From Arenicellales bacterium (GTDB taxonomy: Bacteria; Pseudomonadota; Gammaproteobacteria; Arenicellales; JAHEKD01): a stretch of DNA of 64,000 bases. Each line of letters begins with the position of its first letter. The stretch's first letter is position 1. The stretch spans positions 39,585 through 103,584 of the forward strand of contig JANQSD010000008.1 in NCBI GenBank assembly GCA_028284225.1. Direction: 5' to 3'. Below the pieces are notes generated by a model, which was not told where the DNA came from, did not search any database, and was given only the letters and a program-made list of their open reading frames with translations. Position numbers and translations under genes: made by a program. Below are positions 9,076 through 18,392 of the stretch, in pieces.

Positions 9076-9972
9076 TCAGTTTAAGCTGGGAATCCCCCGC
9101 AGTCTCTCCTTTGCGAAGTCAATAAAGGCCCTGATTTTGGCAGGTGCACGGCGTCCTTCGACATGCACCAGATGAATCGGCAACGGATTAGGCTCAAACG
9201 CCTCTAATACCGATTGCAATGCTCCGGTTTCCAGGTCTGGACCGACTTGATATGACAGAACTCGGCACAAACCCCAATCCTGCTTTGCAACTGAAATTGC
9301 TGTCGCAATGCTACTGACGCTGAGTCTAGGTTTAACCCGAACCACATTATGCATGTCGGGGCCAAAACGCCAATCCGAAACCGGACTGACCGGGGCGGCA
9401 GAGACTATTTGATGGGATGTAATATCTGCCGGAGCCTGAGGATAGCCATTTTTTTCAAAATAGCCCGGTGATCCGCAAATGATGCGGCGAACTTGTCCGA
9501 CACGCACTGCCGATAGCCCGGATGAGGGCAATTCGCCTATACGCACGGCAAGATCGAAACCCTCTTCGACCATATTCACAATACGGTCAACCATCAGCAC
9601 ATCAGCACTTACACCTTGGTGGGCATCCAGAAAGTCCGTCAGGATCGGTGCGACATAGATGCGGCCAAATTCATTTGGACAAGTAATACGTAATCGCCCA
9701 ACCGGATTGGTTGCTGCCCCTGCAGCGGCATCATCGGCGGATTGCAACTGTGCAAGAAGATGACGCGCATCCTCCAGGTAGGCCAGGCCTACATCTGTCA
9801 GACGCACACGCCGAGTGGTACGGGTAAAAAGACGCACGCCCAGCCGTGCCTCAAGCGCGTTCACACCGCGGGTTACGGATGGTGCACTTAGGCCGGTCTT
9901 GCGAGCACCACCGGCAAAGCTTTCGGCCTCGGCAACGGCGATAAAAACCTCAAGGCTGCGGAAACGTTCCAT
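9076..9972 (-). CDS. LysR-type transcriptional regulator
   Basis: A 298-residue LysR regulator: N-terminal winged HTH (MERFRSLEVFIAVAEAESFAGGARKTGLSAPSV split across residues 1-33) and a C-terminal effector-binding domain (GRLRITCPNEFGR..., VSDWRF...). It is most like the CrgA/AaeR-type group by its N-terminal wording. It faces away from the DUF1348-GST-flavoreductase operon and a dyad lies between them, so it most likely controls that operon and itself. Its base composition is clearly richer in GC than the flanking MscS and nqr genes, pointing to acquisition together with the operon. The inducer is unknown. Confidence 0.9.
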   Translation of the reverse strand: MERFRSLEVFIAVAEAESFAGGARKTGLSAPSVTRGVNALEARLGVRLFTRTTRRVRLTDVGLAYLEDARHLLAQLQSADDAAAGAATNPVGRLRITCPNEFGRIYVAPILTDFLDAHQGVSADVLMVDRIVNMVEEGFDLAVRIGELPSSGLSAVRVGQVRRIICGSPGYFEKNGYPQAPADITSHQIVSAAPVSPVSDWRFGPDMHNVVRVKPRLSVSSIATAISVAKQDWGLCRVLSYQVGPDLETGALQSVLEAFEPNPLPIHLVHVEGRRAPAKIRAFIDFAKERLRGIPSLN

Positions 9973-10002
9973 AATCTTGACTCTTTTAATTTATATCATT
10001 TG

Positions 10003-10028
10003 GCAAAATAATAACTTTCATATTTTGC
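10003..10028. promoter_or_regulatory. Candidate LysR operator dyad
   Basis: GCAAAATA (10003-10010) and its exact complement TATTTTGC (10021-10028) are separated by 10 bases in the intergenic stretch between the divergent lysR (start 9972) and the operon starting at 10111. Symmetry, size and position fit a LysR recognition site. No binding data; inference. Confidence 0.55.
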
Positions 10029-10110
10029 GTATTCATTTTCTATACAAAACAATATATCTTTACATCAATTGAAATGCAAAGACACTTTATCCACCTTAAG
10101 AAGGAGAACC

Positions 10111-10587
10111 ATGATCGACATACAACTACGCTTGCCTGTTCCGCCATTTGACAGAAACACTGCCATCGAGAAAGTACGCCTAGCTGAAGATGGCTGGAAC
10201 AGCCGCAATCCTGCCAAGGTTGCACTGGCCTATACGCCGGATACAAACTGGCGCAACCGCGCCGAGTTTCCACAAGGTCGCGCGCAAGTCGAAGCATTTT
10301 TGACCCGCAAATGGAACAAGGAGCTAGATTATCGCCTGATTAAGGAACTGTGGGCCTATACCTATAACCGTATTGCCGTGCGCTACGCCTATGAGTATCA
10401 CGATGATAGTGGTAACTGGTTTCGTGCTTATGGTAATGAGAACTGGGAATTCGAGGAGAACGGCTATATGACCAATCGTCATGCCTCAATCAACGAAAAA
10501 CCCATCAGCAAAGAGGAACGCAAATTCCACTGGCCATTGGGGCCTCGTCCCGAGGCTCACCCCGGCCTCAGTGACCTTGGTCTTTAA
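10111..10587 (+). CDS. DUF1348 / NTF2-like (SnoaL-fold) protein
   Basis: Small cystatin/NTF2-fold protein of 158 residues with the DUF1348 hallmarks: [28 protein letters not shown], then [21 protein letters not shown] and the [11 protein letters not shown]-terminus. I choose the ATG at 10111 because AAGGAG lies 5-10 bases before it; the frame extends 14 codons further upstream without such a site. It is the first gene of the LysR-controlled operon, followed by a GST and a flavoprotein. The family has no firmly established reaction; the neighbours suggest handling of an organic or electrophilic compound. Confidence 0.85.
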   Translation: MIDIQLRLPVPPFDRNTAIEKVRLAEDGWNSRNPAKVALAYTPDTNWRNRAEFPQGRAQVEAFLTRKWNKELDYRLIKELWAYTYNRIAVRYAYEYHDDSGNWFRAYGNENWEFEENGYMTNRHASINEKPISKEERKFHWPLGPRPEAHPGLSDLGL

Positions 10588-10606
10588 CTATAAAAAGGAA
10601 ATTTCA

Positions 10607-11230
10607 ATGACACCCATCAAACTTTACCACCATCCAAAATCCGGCCATTGCCACCGTGTCGAGCTAATGCTTTCCCTGCTGGACTTACCCTATGAAACCG
10701 TTGATTTAGATATGGCTAATGGTGCACATAAAGCACCTGAATTTCTGAAGATCAGCCCCTTTGGTCTGGTACCTGCCATCGATGACGATGGTTACACCCT
10801 GGCCGATTCAAGTGCTATCCTGGTCTACCTCGTCTTGACTTATGCCAAGGAACTGGACTGGATACCTAAAGCACCTAAAACTGCCGCCGAAGTGCAGCGT
10901 TGGCTGACAGTTGCCGCTGATAACATCTATTCCGGCCCCTGTGCAGCCCGCCTGGTCAAGGTTTTTGGTGCCCAGCTTGACCACAGCGCTGCCGTCGCCA
11001 AGTCGCATGCTTTATTCAAAATCATAGACGCCCATCTGCAGGATCGAAACTGGCTGACAGCCGACTTAATCACAATTGCTGATGTTGCCTGCTACAGCTA
11101 TATTGCCCATGCTCCCGAAGGCGGTGTTGATTTGGCCCCCTATGCGAACATCCGGTCCTGGTTGACTCGTATCGAGGCACAGCCGAAGTTTATTGGCATG
11201 GAAACTTCACCCATCCCGGAGTTGGCTTAG
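10607..11230 (+). CDS. Glutathione S-transferase
   Basis: A 207-residue GST. The N-terminal thioredoxin-like domain (about 1-80) reads IKLYHHPKSGHCHRVELMLSL, then the conserved cis-Pro loop LVPAIDDDGYTLADSSAI with the Asp-Ser glutathione contact; the all-helical domain follows with the N-capping motif LITIADVACYSY. The start at 10607 is supported by AAGGAA upstream; the open frame reaches back to 10481 but overlaps the DUF1348 gene. The active-site residue is probably Ser or Cys in SGHC. Substrate unknown. Confidence 0.92.
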   Translation: MTPIKLYHHPKSGHCHRVELMLSLLDLPYETVDLDMANGAHKAPEFLKISPFGLVPAIDDDGYTLADSSAILVYLVLTYAKELDWIPKAPKTAAEVQRWLTVAADNIYSGPCAARLVKVFGAQLDHSAAVAKSHALFKIIDAHLQDRNWLTADLITIADVACYSYIAHAPEGGVDLAPYANIRSWLTRIEAQPKFIGMETSPIPELA

Positions 11231-11264
11231 GTTACTGGGTCGGCACACTCTGGAGATACATAAC

Positions 11265-12908
11265 ATGGACCCAAAGACTGCTGTTCAAAATCCCTTTCAC
11301 GCGGGTGAATTAGAAGCACAGGCACGAGCCGGTGTTGGTGACGTTTCACAATGGGCTGGTGGTTTTATTCGTAGTTATCTTCCCGAACAGCACCGCGAAT
11401 TTCATACATCACTGCCGTTCCTGGTGATCGCTGGTGCAGACTCTGATGAGCGCATATGGGTCACACTGCTCGATGGTGATGAAGGGTTTATTCACTCACC
11501 CGATGCGTATTCACTAACACTGAATACGATAATCGACATTCAGGACCCGTTAGCCGATACGTTAAACACAGGCACGGATGTCGGCGCTCTTGGTATTGAA
11601 TTAGCCACACGTCGCCGCAACAGATTCAGCGGTCAGTTCAATAAAACGGCTGATGGCTATGCTATTGATATCCACCAAACTTTTGGAAATTGCCCGCAGT
11701 ACATCAACGAACGTGCCTGGACTCGTGTACCTCGGAACACACCTGCGCAAGTTAAGCGAAGCAGCACGCTTAGCATTTCCCAGATTGAGTTGATCAAACA
11801 TGCTGATACGATGTTCATCGGATCTGGACACCAAAAAAGTAACAACACCCCATCGCGTAGTTATGACGCCTCTCATCGTGGCGGCGCGCCCGGGTTTGTG
11901 CATGTGTCAGATACTAGTCACCTACAAATCCCTGACTACGCCGGTAACAACTTTTTCAACACCATTGGTAACCTGATCAGCAATCCGCGTATCGGTCTGG
12001 TTTTTGTCAATTTTGAAACAGGCAGTCTGCTGCATATTTCGGGTCGTGCCACAATTGATTGGAGCCCACAGAATACCTTTGACTCTGATGCATTGCGTGT
12101 GATTGATGTGGAAATTGACGCCGTTATTGAACGCCCCGGTGCAGTTGCTCTACGCTGGTCGCAACAAGATCATTTGTTGCGCCAATTAAAAGTCGCCCGA
12201 CGCAAAAAAGAAGCGCACAATATCACTTCCTTCTATCTGACCCCGGCAGATCACAAACCTTTACCCGGTTTTAAGGCCGGTCAACACCTACCTGTCGAAA
12301 TACAGATCCCGGGTCAAACCGGCACATCCAAGCGAAGTTATTCCTTGTCCGGTCCACCGGACGCAACCAATAGCTATCGCTTGAGTATCAAGCGAGAACA
12401 CAAAGGGCTGGTGTCGAGATTCTTTCATGACCAGCTGTATGAAGGTGCAATTATTAGGGCATCAGTCCCTTCGGGTGACTTCGTCATGCCCTGCGGCAAT
12501 TGTCCTGTTGTGCTGGCCAGCGCAGGTGTTGGATTAACCCCTATGATATCAATGTTGCATTCGACCTTATCCGATGCTGTCCCCCGCCGTATCTGGTTTG
12601 TACATGGCTCACGAAACGGCAATGAACATGCATTGCAATCTGAGGTGACTCAGTTGATCGCAAAGCACCCTTATGCACAGCAAAAACGATTTTATAGCCG
12701 CCCATTAGAAAGCGATATTCTGGGGAAGGATTACGATAAACATGGACGTATCACAGCACAGGACGTGCTAAACCTGAACTCCGGCCCGGATACGCAGTAT
12801 CTTCTGTGTGGCCCCACCCCGTTTTTGGCCGATATTAAAAACGGATTGGAGGCATCAGGCGTACCTGCTGAAAACATCCATTACGAAACATTTGGCCCAG
12901 CAGGCTAG
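11265..12908 (+). CDS. Fusion of PNPOx-like flavin domain with ferredoxin-NADP reductase-type module
   Basis: A 547-residue soluble fusion. Residues of about 20-290 are a pyridoxamine-phosphate-oxidase-like FMN-binding split barrel (FHTSLPFLVIAGADSDERIWVTLL; ADTMFIGSGH; NNFFNTIGNLISNPRIGLVF). From about 310 comes an FAD/NAD(P)-binding reductase (KRSYSLSGPP flavin motif, VVLASAGVGLTPMISML nucleotide motif, YLLCGPTPFL). It ends at HYETFGPAG: homologous fusions often continue into a C-terminal 2Fe-2S ferredoxin, absent here. ATG 11265 is chosen because upstream codons overlap the GST gene. Likely an NAD(P)H-dependent flavin oxidoreductase; reaction unknown. Confidence 0.87.
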   Translation: MDPKTAVQNPFHAGELEAQARAGVGDVSQWAGGFIRSYLPEQHREFHTSLPFLVIAGADSDERIWVTLLDGDEGFIHSPDAYSLTLNTIIDIQDPLADTLNTGTDVGALGIELATRRRNRFSGQFNKTADGYAIDIHQTFGNCPQYINERAWTRVPRNTPAQVKRSSTLSISQIELIKHADTMFIGSGHQKSNNTPSRSYDASHRGGAPGFVHVSDTSHLQIPDYAGNNFFNTIGNLISNPRIGLVFVNFETGSLLHISGRATIDWSPQNTFDSDALRVIDVEIDAVIERPGAVALRWSQQDHLLRQLKVARRKKEAHNITSFYLTPADHKPLPGFKAGQHLPVEIQIPGQTGTSKRSYSLSGPPDATNSYRLSIKREHKGLVSRFFHDQLYEGAIIRASVPSGDFVMPCGNCPVVLASAGVGLTPMISMLHSTLSDAVPRRIWFVHGSRNGNEHALQSEVTQLIAKHPYAQQKRFYSRPLESDILGKDYDKHGRITAQDVLNLNSGPDTQYLLCGPTPFLADIKNGLEASGVPAENIHYETFGPAG

Positions 12909-12974
12909 CAATACGCTATCCTAAAACAAACTTAAATCTTGATACCCAGCATATCTCATATAATCTCTAAAGCC

Positions 12975-13166
12975 ATGATAAACACCATTCTAATCATTGG
13001 AAATATTATCCTATATGTATGGGTGACCTATAGCTGCTATCAGATTTTCAGAACGATGTGGTCAAAAACTGATAATCGATTTTTTTATAAATTTATGATG
13101 GTTTTTTCTTTTTATTTACTCTTCTTTGCACCTTGGGGCTACTGTTTTACATGTTCGCTAGCCTGA
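12975..13166 (+). CDS. Hypothetical small membrane protein
   Basis: A 63-residue frame (ATG at 12975; the frame itself opens at 12939) with two hydrophobic stretches (INTILIIGNIILYVWVTY and FMMVFSFYLLFFAPWGY) separated by a basic turn. It has two Cys near the C-terminus (YCFTCSLA). I do not recognise a family and the ribosome binding site is weak. The 310-bp gap between the flavoprotein and the CBS gene otherwise holds nothing I can name. It may be a real small membrane protein or chance. Confidence 0.35.
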   Translation: MINTILIIGNIILYVWVTYSCYQIFRTMWSKTDNRFFYKFMMVFSFYLLFFAPWGYCFTCSLA

Positions 13167-13218
13167 AGAAAATGCTTGCCGCTTAGAAACACCGGAGTAA
13201 TACAGAACAATTAATAAT

Positions 13219-13614
13219 TTAAAGCAGTGTATCGATTGCTTTTAATGCATCACGCCGACTAATCTGGCCAACAAGGCGGTTATCTTCAATGACCGGCAGG
13301 CGCTTCAATGGAGTTTCAACAAACATTTTGGCGATGTCAATTATACTGTCATCGGCATTAACTGTGGTGACATTCTTAGTCATATAATCAGAAACTTTAC
13401 CGCCACGGCTATCGTTATAACCGGCTTCCAAGGCAACTTTCAAACAGTCTTTTTCAGATAAAATGCCGACCAGGTTATCCATGCTGTCCTGAACCGGCGC
13501 ACCGGAAATACGGTTTTTGAGCAAAATTGAAATAGCCTGCATGATTTCCATGTCCGGAGACAGGGTAATCAAACTAGCGGCCATAAAATCTCTTACTTTG
13601 GCGGAGACAAGCAT
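13219..13614 (-). CDS. Tandem CBS-domain protein
   Basis: A 131-residue protein of just two CBS motifs (a Bateman pair): VRDFMAASLITLSPDMEIMQAISILLKNRISGAPVQD and VSDYMTKNVTTVNADDSIIDIAKMFVETPLKRLPVIE, each ending with the GxxSxxD-type turn (GILSEKD, GQISRRD). Such modules bind adenine nucleotides and usually regulate partners or sense energy state. It follows nqrM by 10 bp on the same strand, so it may be the last gene of the nqr transcript. The target is unknown. Confidence 0.88.
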   Translation of the reverse strand: MLVSAKVRDFMAASLITLSPDMEIMQAISILLKNRISGAPVQDSMDNLVGILSEKDCLKVALEAGYNDSRGGKVSDYMTKNVTTVNADDSIIDIAKMFVETPLKRLPVIEDNRLVGQISRRDALKAIDTLL

Positions 13615-13624
13615 GGTTGATCCC

Positions 13625-13846
13625 TCAGGCTTTCATATTATTAGAATCACTATCGCGAATCGCTAATAGTTGTTTACGCTTTTCACAAGGCTCGGAACAA
13701 AAATCACAAGCTGACTCTAATCCATCTATGTTAGAAATGCCGCCGCAACTGCCCTTAATGGCATCACGACCAAAGATGACACCAATGGCCATAGCGACAA
13801 CCACAATCAGTAAAATTGCAAATGTGACTAGAATTACCTGTAACAT
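13625..13846 (-). CDS. nqrM: Na+-NQR maturation protein NqrM
   Basis: A 73-residue single-span membrane protein (DUF539) needed for assembly of the Na+-NQR complex, thought to help deliver iron to the cysteine-ligated centre in NqrD/E. It has an N-terminal hydrophobic helix (LQVILVTFAILLIVVVAMAIG) and the family's conserved cysteines in GSCGGIS and ACDFCSEPCEKR. It lies 2 bp after apbE, at the end of nqrABCDEF-apbE, the usual position. Confidence 0.93.
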   Translation of the reverse strand: MLQVILVTFAILLIVVVAMAIGVIFGRDAIKGSCGGISNIDGLESACDFCSEPCEKRKQLLAIRDSDSNNMKA

Positions 13847-13848
13847 AT

Positions 13849-14925
13849 TTATTCCATATAGGGCTTCATTTGAGGTGTGGTTTTAACAATAAACTCATCA
13901 CCCTGTTTCTCTATCATATACACTGCCAACCCATATTGCAAAGCAAATTCATAGCCATACTCAGGGCCTAATACCATTAATGCAGTTGCATAACCATCAG
14001 CGCTCATACAGTCATCTGCAATAACGGACACAGACACTAATTTGTGCTCGATGGGACGAAAAGTCAGTGGGTCAATAATATGCGAATAACGAACTCCATC
14101 TTCTTCAAAAAAATTTCGGTAGCTACCTGAGGTAGCAATACTTTTATGTGTTATGGAGACAACCTGCTGAATGGATTCGTTTAGAGCCGGGTCTGGTTTT
14201 TCAATCCCTACTCGCCACAGTTGACCATCAAGATTTCTACCCCTGGCACTTAGTTCGCCACCGATATCAACCAGGAAATTAGTGATTTGATAAGTTTCAA
14301 GCAATTGAGCTAACTTATCGACTGCAAAACCTTTGGCAATTGCTGATAAGTCCAATCTTAAATCAGTAATGGATTTTTTTAGTGCTGCTGGATCGAGTCG
14401 CACATCTAGTTTATTTCCACCAAATAACTCTGCTACTTGTGTTATTTCTGATTCTGATGGAGTCTTGACTGGTTTTTTATCAGCGCCAAAACTCCATAGA
14501 TCTATTAAAGGACCGAGAGTCGGGTCAAATCTGCCCTGAGTTTGTTCATAAATCTGTTTAGCCTTGGCCGTGACCACTGCAAAATCGCTGGATACTGAAA
14601 ACCACTGTGTTGAGTTGGATTGATTGAAACTAGTAATTTCCGAATCCTGTTGATAGGTCGACATTTGCCGGTTAACTTGATCAAGCACATTTTCAATAGC
14701 AGCCTTAAGCTGTTCCTCTTCGATATCATCGTCTGCAACCAATGAAATCCGATAATAGGTGCCCATAGTTTGGCCGGAAATTTGTGTGAGCTGTTTTTCT
14801 GCGAAATCGGAGCAGGATGTTAGAACGAAAGTTAGTAGTGGTACTAGTAATGCTATACCCCCTCTAACTCCCCCTGAAAGGGGGAGAACAATCGGGTTCC
14901 TGGATATATTCAACGTTCGCAACAT
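13849..14925 (-). CDS. apbE: FAD:protein FMN transferase ApbE (NQR flavinylation)
   Basis: Lipoprotein that attaches FMN covalently to threonines of NqrB and NqrC using FAD and Mg2+. Motifs: QTMGTYYRI near the start, LDLSAIAKGFAVDKL, FLVDIGGELSARG and the C-terminal SHIIDPLT plus CMSADGYATALMVLG. A lipobox-like LTSC follows the hydrophobic run IALLVPLLTFV. The N-terminus is odd: residues of about 13-23 (VLPLSGGVRGG) are encoded by a REP-like palindrome, and the only ATG lies upstream of it, so the palindrome has become the n-region of the signal peptide. Membership of the nqr operon fixes the role. Confidence 0.92.
   Translation of the reverse strand: MLRTLNISRNPIVLPLSGGVRGGIALLVPLLTFVLTSCSDFAEKQLTQISGQTMGTYYRISLVADDDIEEEQLKAAIENVLDQVNRQMSTYQQDSEITSFNQSNSTQWFSVSSDFAVVTAKAKQIYEQTQGRFDPTLGPLIDLWSFGADKKPVKTPSESEITQVAELFGGNKLDVRLDPAALKKSITDLRLDLSAIAKGFAVDKLAQLLETYQITNFLVDIGGELSARGRNLDGQLWRVGIEKPDPALNESIQQVVSITHKSIATSGSYRNFFEEDGVRYSHIIDPLTFRPIEHKLVSVSVIADDCMSADGYATALMVLGPEYGYEFALQYGLAVYMIEKQGDEFIVKTTPQMKPYME
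14858..14888 (-). repeat. REP-like palindrome inside the apbE signal-peptide codons
   Basis: CTCCCCC (14868-14874), loop TGAAA, GGGGGAG (14880-14886), preceded by CCCCCTCTAA. It matches in inverted orientation the palindrome at 14960-14996, including the TGAAA/TTTCA loop and the CCCCTC(C)TAAC lead. This C-rich composition is foreign to the neighbourhood and typical of dispersed extragenic palindromes. Confidence 0.8.
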
Positions 14926-14959
14926 CCGAATTAGTCCGGCATCACAAGATGCTAGTTGA

Positions 14960-14996
14960 TTCCTCCCCTTTCAGGGGAGGTTAGGAGGGGTTCTCT
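14960..14996 (+). repeat. REP-like palindrome between nqrF and apbE
   Basis: CCTCCCC (14962-14968), loop TTTCA, GGGGAGG (14974-14980), followed by TTAGGAGGGGTTCTC. It is an inverted relative of the copy at 14858-14888. It lies in the 82-bp nqrF-apbE gap, where it could also act as an mRNA-stabilising or attenuating hairpin in the long nqr transcript. Confidence 0.8.
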
Positions 14997-15007
14997 TTCA
15001 AACAGCT

Positions 15008-16231
15008 CTAGCCGCCGAAATCATCCAATAAGATATTGTCGCTTTCCACGCCCAGGTTTTCGAGCATATTGATTACCGCAGCATTCATGACCGGCGGGCC
15101 ACACATGTAATATTCACAATCCTCAGGATTTGGATGATCTTTGAGATAATTCTCAAACAGGACATTGTGAATAAAGCCTGTTTCACCTTCCCAATTGTCA
15201 TCCGGTTGCGGATCGGATAACGCCACATGCCAGTCAAAGTTATCATTCTCGGCATCCAGCATGTCAAAGTCTTCGACGTAGAACATTTCGCGTTTACTGC
15301 GTGCGCCATACCAGAATGACATTTTGCGGTCGGTTTTGATTCGACGTAATTGATCAAAAATATGAGATCGCATCGGTGCCATACCTGCACCACCACCTAC
15401 GAACACCATTTCAGCATCTGTATCTTTAGCAAAGAATTCTCCAAACGGACCGGAAATAGTGACTTCGTCGCCAGGTTTAAGGTTAAAAATGTATGATGAC
15501 ATTTCGCCCGGCGGTACATCAGGATTATTTGGCGGCGGTGATGCAATCCGCACATTGAGCATAATAATGCCCTTTTCCTCAGGATAATTGGCCATTGAAT
15601 AGGCACGCACCACTTTATCTTTAACTGATGACTCATAGCGCCAAAGATTGAACTTATCCCAATCTTCGTGATACTCATCTTCAACATCGAATGTTTTGTA
15701 ACTCACTTGATGTGGTGGGCATTCGATTTGAATATAACCACCGGCACGGAAATCCACATTCTCGCCCTCAGGCAACTCTAGGACCAACTCTTTAATGAAA
15801 GTCGCTACATTTTCATTGGAACGAACTTTACAGCGCCATTGTTTGACACCGAATACTTCTTCCGGCACTTCAATTTTCATATCCTGCTTGACAGCAACTT
15901 GGCAGGACAAGCGATCACCCTCACGTGCTTCACGCTTGGTAATGTGAGATTCTTCAGTGGGCAGAATTGAACCTCCGCCTTCGAATATCTTGACCCGGCA
16001 CTGGGCACAGGTGCCACCACCGCCACAGGCTGAAGATACAAAAAGTTTGTTGTCGGCTAAAGCACCCAGTAATTTAGATCCTACAGGGGCCTGGACTGTT
16101 TTTTCGCCGTTAATGGTGATATTGACATTACCGCTGGCCACTAATCTTGATTTAGCCATCAGGATAATAAATACCAGAGCTAAAACAATGATGATGAATG
16201 CTGCAACCGCGAATGAGATTTGAAAGATCAT
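15008..16231 (-). CDS. nqrF: Na+-NQR subunit F, NADH-oxidising
   Basis: Entry subunit of the sodium pump: accepts a hydride from NADH on FAD and passes electrons to a 2Fe-2S centre. 407 residues: one N-terminal membrane helix (about 1-27), a ferredoxin domain with [16 protein letters not shown] cysteines (about 69, 75, 78) plus DRLSCQV, then an FNR-type FAD domain (RAYSMANYP) and NADH domain ([26 protein letters not shown]). AAGGAA precedes the ATG. Length and ending (LDDFGG) match the family. Confidence 0.97.
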   Translation of the reverse strand: MIFQISFAVAAFIIIVLALVFIILMAKSRLVASGNVNITINGEKTVQAPVGSKLLGALADNKLFVSSACGGGGTCAQCRVKIFEGGGSILPTEESHITKREAREGDRLSCQVAVKQDMKIEVPEEVFGVKQWRCKVRSNENVATFIKELVLELPEGENVDFRAGGYIQIECPPHQVSYKTFDVEDEYHEDWDKFNLWRYESSVKDKVVRAYSMANYPEEKGIIMLNVRIASPPPNNPDVPPGEMSSYIFNLKPGDEVTISGPFGEFFAKDTDAEMVFVGGGAGMAPMRSHIFDQLRRIKTDRKMSFWYGARSKREMFYVEDFDMLDAENDNFDWHVALSDPQPDDNWEGETGFIHNVLFENYLKDHPNPEDCEYYMCGPPVMNAAVINMLENLGVESDNILLDDFGG

Positions 16232-16259
16232 GGTGTGTATTCCTTATTCGTTTTGCACC

Positions 16260-16859
16260 TTATAACTGAATGCCAGAAAAAGCCATGAAGCCTAAGGCCA
16301 TTAAACCAACGGTAATAAAGGTAATGCCAAGGCCTTGCAGGCCGTCAGGCACATCACTGTATTTCAATTTTTCCCGAACACCGGCCAATGCAGTGATCGC
16401 CAAGGCCCAGCCGAAACCACTACTGCCGCCGTAGACCAGACTTTCTACTAAATTGTAGTCTCGTTGCACCATGAACAATGTACCACCTAGAATGGCACAG
16501 TTTACTGTTATCAATGGCAGGAATATTCCAAGTGCATTATATAGAGCCGGAAAAAACCGATCCAAAACCATTTCTAAAATCTGCACCATGGCTGCAATAA
16601 CGCCGATATAAGTCAACAAGCCCAGGAATGTCAGGTCAAGTTCGCCTAAGCCAGCCCACTCCAAAGAACCCGGCTTAAGTAGGTTATTGAGCAGTAAATT
16701 ATTGACCGGTACAGTTATAAATTGCACCACAAATACCGCAGCACCCAAACCTATCGCTGTTTCAATCTTTTTAGAAACCGCCAGGAATGTACACATTCCC
16801 AGGAAAAAAGATAGCGCCAGATTCTGAACGAAAATTGATTCTACGGCTAAGGCAAGCAT
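16260..16859 (-). CDS. nqrE: Na+-NQR subunit E
   Basis: Membrane subunit of 199 residues with six predicted helices, pseudo-symmetric partner of NqrD; the pair holds an intramembrane iron centre through conserved cysteines (MCTFLAV and NCAILGG here). The glycine-rich [16 protein letters not shown] and [15 protein letters not shown] are family hallmarks. Its ATG overlaps the last base of nqrD, indicating coupled translation. Confidence 0.97.
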   Translation of the reverse strand: MLALAVESIFVQNLALSFFLGMCTFLAVSKKIETAIGLGAAVFVVQFITVPVNNLLLNNLLKPGSLEWAGLGELDLTFLGLLTYIGVIAAMVQILEMVLDRFFPALYNALGIFLPLITVNCAILGGTLFMVQRDYNLVESLVYGGSSGFGWALAITALAGVREKLKYSDVPDGLQGLGITFITVGLMALGFMAFSGIQL

Positions 16860-17521
16860 TAGTGAGCCTCCGATCGATGTAGCGAGTAAATCTCAAAATC
16901 ACGCTTCTCTACTTGTTCAGCTTTCCAGCTTCTGACAGCCCATATTAACAAGCCGATAATGAAAAACGCGCTTGGTGCTAATAACATCATCCCATTGGGC
17001 TCATACCAACCACCATCCTTTGTCAGTGAAAATACTTGAATCCCAAACAGTTTGCCGGTGCCGAATAACTCGCGGATAAAGGCCACTATCATCAGCACAG
17101 CACTGTATCCCAAGCCGTTACCGATTCCATCCATAAAGCTGTGGAAAGGACCATTTTTCATTGCATACGCCTCGGCTCGGCCCATGACTATGCAATTGGT
17201 AATAATCAGACCAACAAATACTGATAACGCCTTACTCGTCTCATAGGCATAAGCTTTTAGAACTTGATCAACCACAATAACCAAAGAAGCAATGATGGTC
17301 ATTTGAATAATAATCCGTACACTGCTGGGCACATGATTACGAATAATACTGACCGATAAGTTAGACAATGCAGTAACACTTATAACCGCCAAACACATTA
17401 CAAATGCAGTTTTCATCGAGGTTGTTACCGCCAATGCAGAACATATTCCCAATACTTGCAAGGTAATTGGATTGTTATCGACGATCGGTTTATATATCGC
17501 TTCTTTCGTTTCTGAGCTCAT
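16859..17521 (-). CDS. nqrD: Na+-NQR subunit D
   Basis: Membrane subunit of 220 residues with about six helices. Conserved cysteine segments GICSALAVT and [15 protein letters not shown] supply iron ligands together with NqrE. The stretch [32 protein letters not shown] is diagnostic of the NqrD/RnfE family; location in nqrABCDEF assigns it to NQR rather than RNF. Confidence 0.97.
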   Translation of the reverse strand: MSSETKEAIYKPIVDNNPITLQVLGICSALAVTTSMKTAFVMCLAVISVTALSNLSVSIIRNHVPSSVRIIIQMTIIASLVIVVDQVLKAYAYETSKALSVFVGLIITNCIVMGRAEAYAMKNGPFHSFMDGIGNGLGYSAVLMIVAFIRELFGTGKLFGIQVFSLTKDGGWYEPNGMMLLAPSAFFIIGLLIWAVRSWKAEQVEKRDFEIYSLHRSEAH

Positions 17522-17549
17522 TTCAGCTTCCTCTTAACATTCCTGCTCA

Positions 17550-18392
17550 TCATCCCTGACTTGTACGCAACTTATCAATGTATGGTCCAAAACCTTGATC
17601 AGTTAACCAGTATTTAAATAAGTTACTAACACCGTTTGTGGTCAAGGTCGCACCGGCCAAACCGTCAACCTGGTAATCTGCTTGCGCATTGGCAGGATTG
17701 ACTGAACCTTTAACCAAATGAAAGTTGTATTCGCCATTTTCATCAAACAGCTGTTTGCCATTCCAAACTGCTCGCCAGTTAGGATTATCCACCTCACCAC
17801 CCAGGCCAGGTGTTTCACCATGTTCATAAAAAATCACTCTGTAGATAGTAGACAAATCTGTTTCCAGAGAAATAAAACCATACAACGTCGACCATAAGCC
17901 GTAACCGTGAACCGGTAAAATAACTTTGTTGACTTGATCACTATCATCTTTGACCAGATAGACCTTGGCATAGTTCGCACGTCGGCCAATACCGGCAATA
18001 TCTTCATCGTCGCTTAACTCGACACTTTGCTCTGGGTCTTTAGCCGCTACCCGCTGGTCAAACGTATCGACATCCAGCTCATCAACGTACTCGCCTGTTT
18101 CCAGATCAACGATTTTAGTATCGATTAAGGCAAAACGATCTTCCATAGACATGGAATCATCATCAAGCCCTGCAACTTGAAGAATATTCTTGCGCACATC
18201 AACAAGCTTATTAATCTCTTGCTTTTCTTTCAAAGCGACCGCAGCCGTGGCCACCACTATTGCACATACCAGACAGACCATAACAGTCATAAATACCGTC
18301 TTAACGATACTGTCATTAGGCATTGACAATAAGCGGCCTAGGAAACCGCCCTGCTTTGTTTGATTATCTGATTTTTGATCTTCTTCAGGCAT
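17550..18392 (-). CDS. nqrC: Na+-NQR subunit C (covalent FMN)
   Basis: Periplasmic-facing flavoprotein, 280 residues from the start I prefer. The frame opens at 18431, but ATG 18392 ([11 protein letters not shown]...) has an AGGA 8 bases upstream and reduces the overlap with nqrB to 8 bp. One N-terminal membrane helix (about residues 30-55) anchors the FMN-binding domain; the flavinylation motif D-G-L-A-G-A-T lies near the C-terminus, where ApbE attaches FMN to the Thr. Confidence 0.96.
   Translation of the reverse strand: MPEEDQKSDNQTKQGGFLGRLLSMPNDSIVKTVFMTVMVCLVCAIVVATAAVALKEKQEINKLVDVRKNILQVAGLDDDSMSMEDRFALIDTKIVDLETGEYVDELDVDTFDQRVAAKDPEQSVELSDDEDIAGIGRRANYAKVYLVKDDSDQVNKVILPVHGYGLWSTLYGFISLETDLSTIYRVIFYEHGETPGLGGEVDNPNWRAVWNGKQLFDENGEYNFHLVKGSVNPANAQADYQVDGLAGATLTTNGVSNLFKYWLTDQGFGPYIDKLRTSQG

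Noticed and set aside
10481..10606. N-terminal extension of the GST frame
   Set aside because: Overlaps DUF1348 codons; ATG 10607 has a proper ribosome binding site and matches the GST N-terminus.
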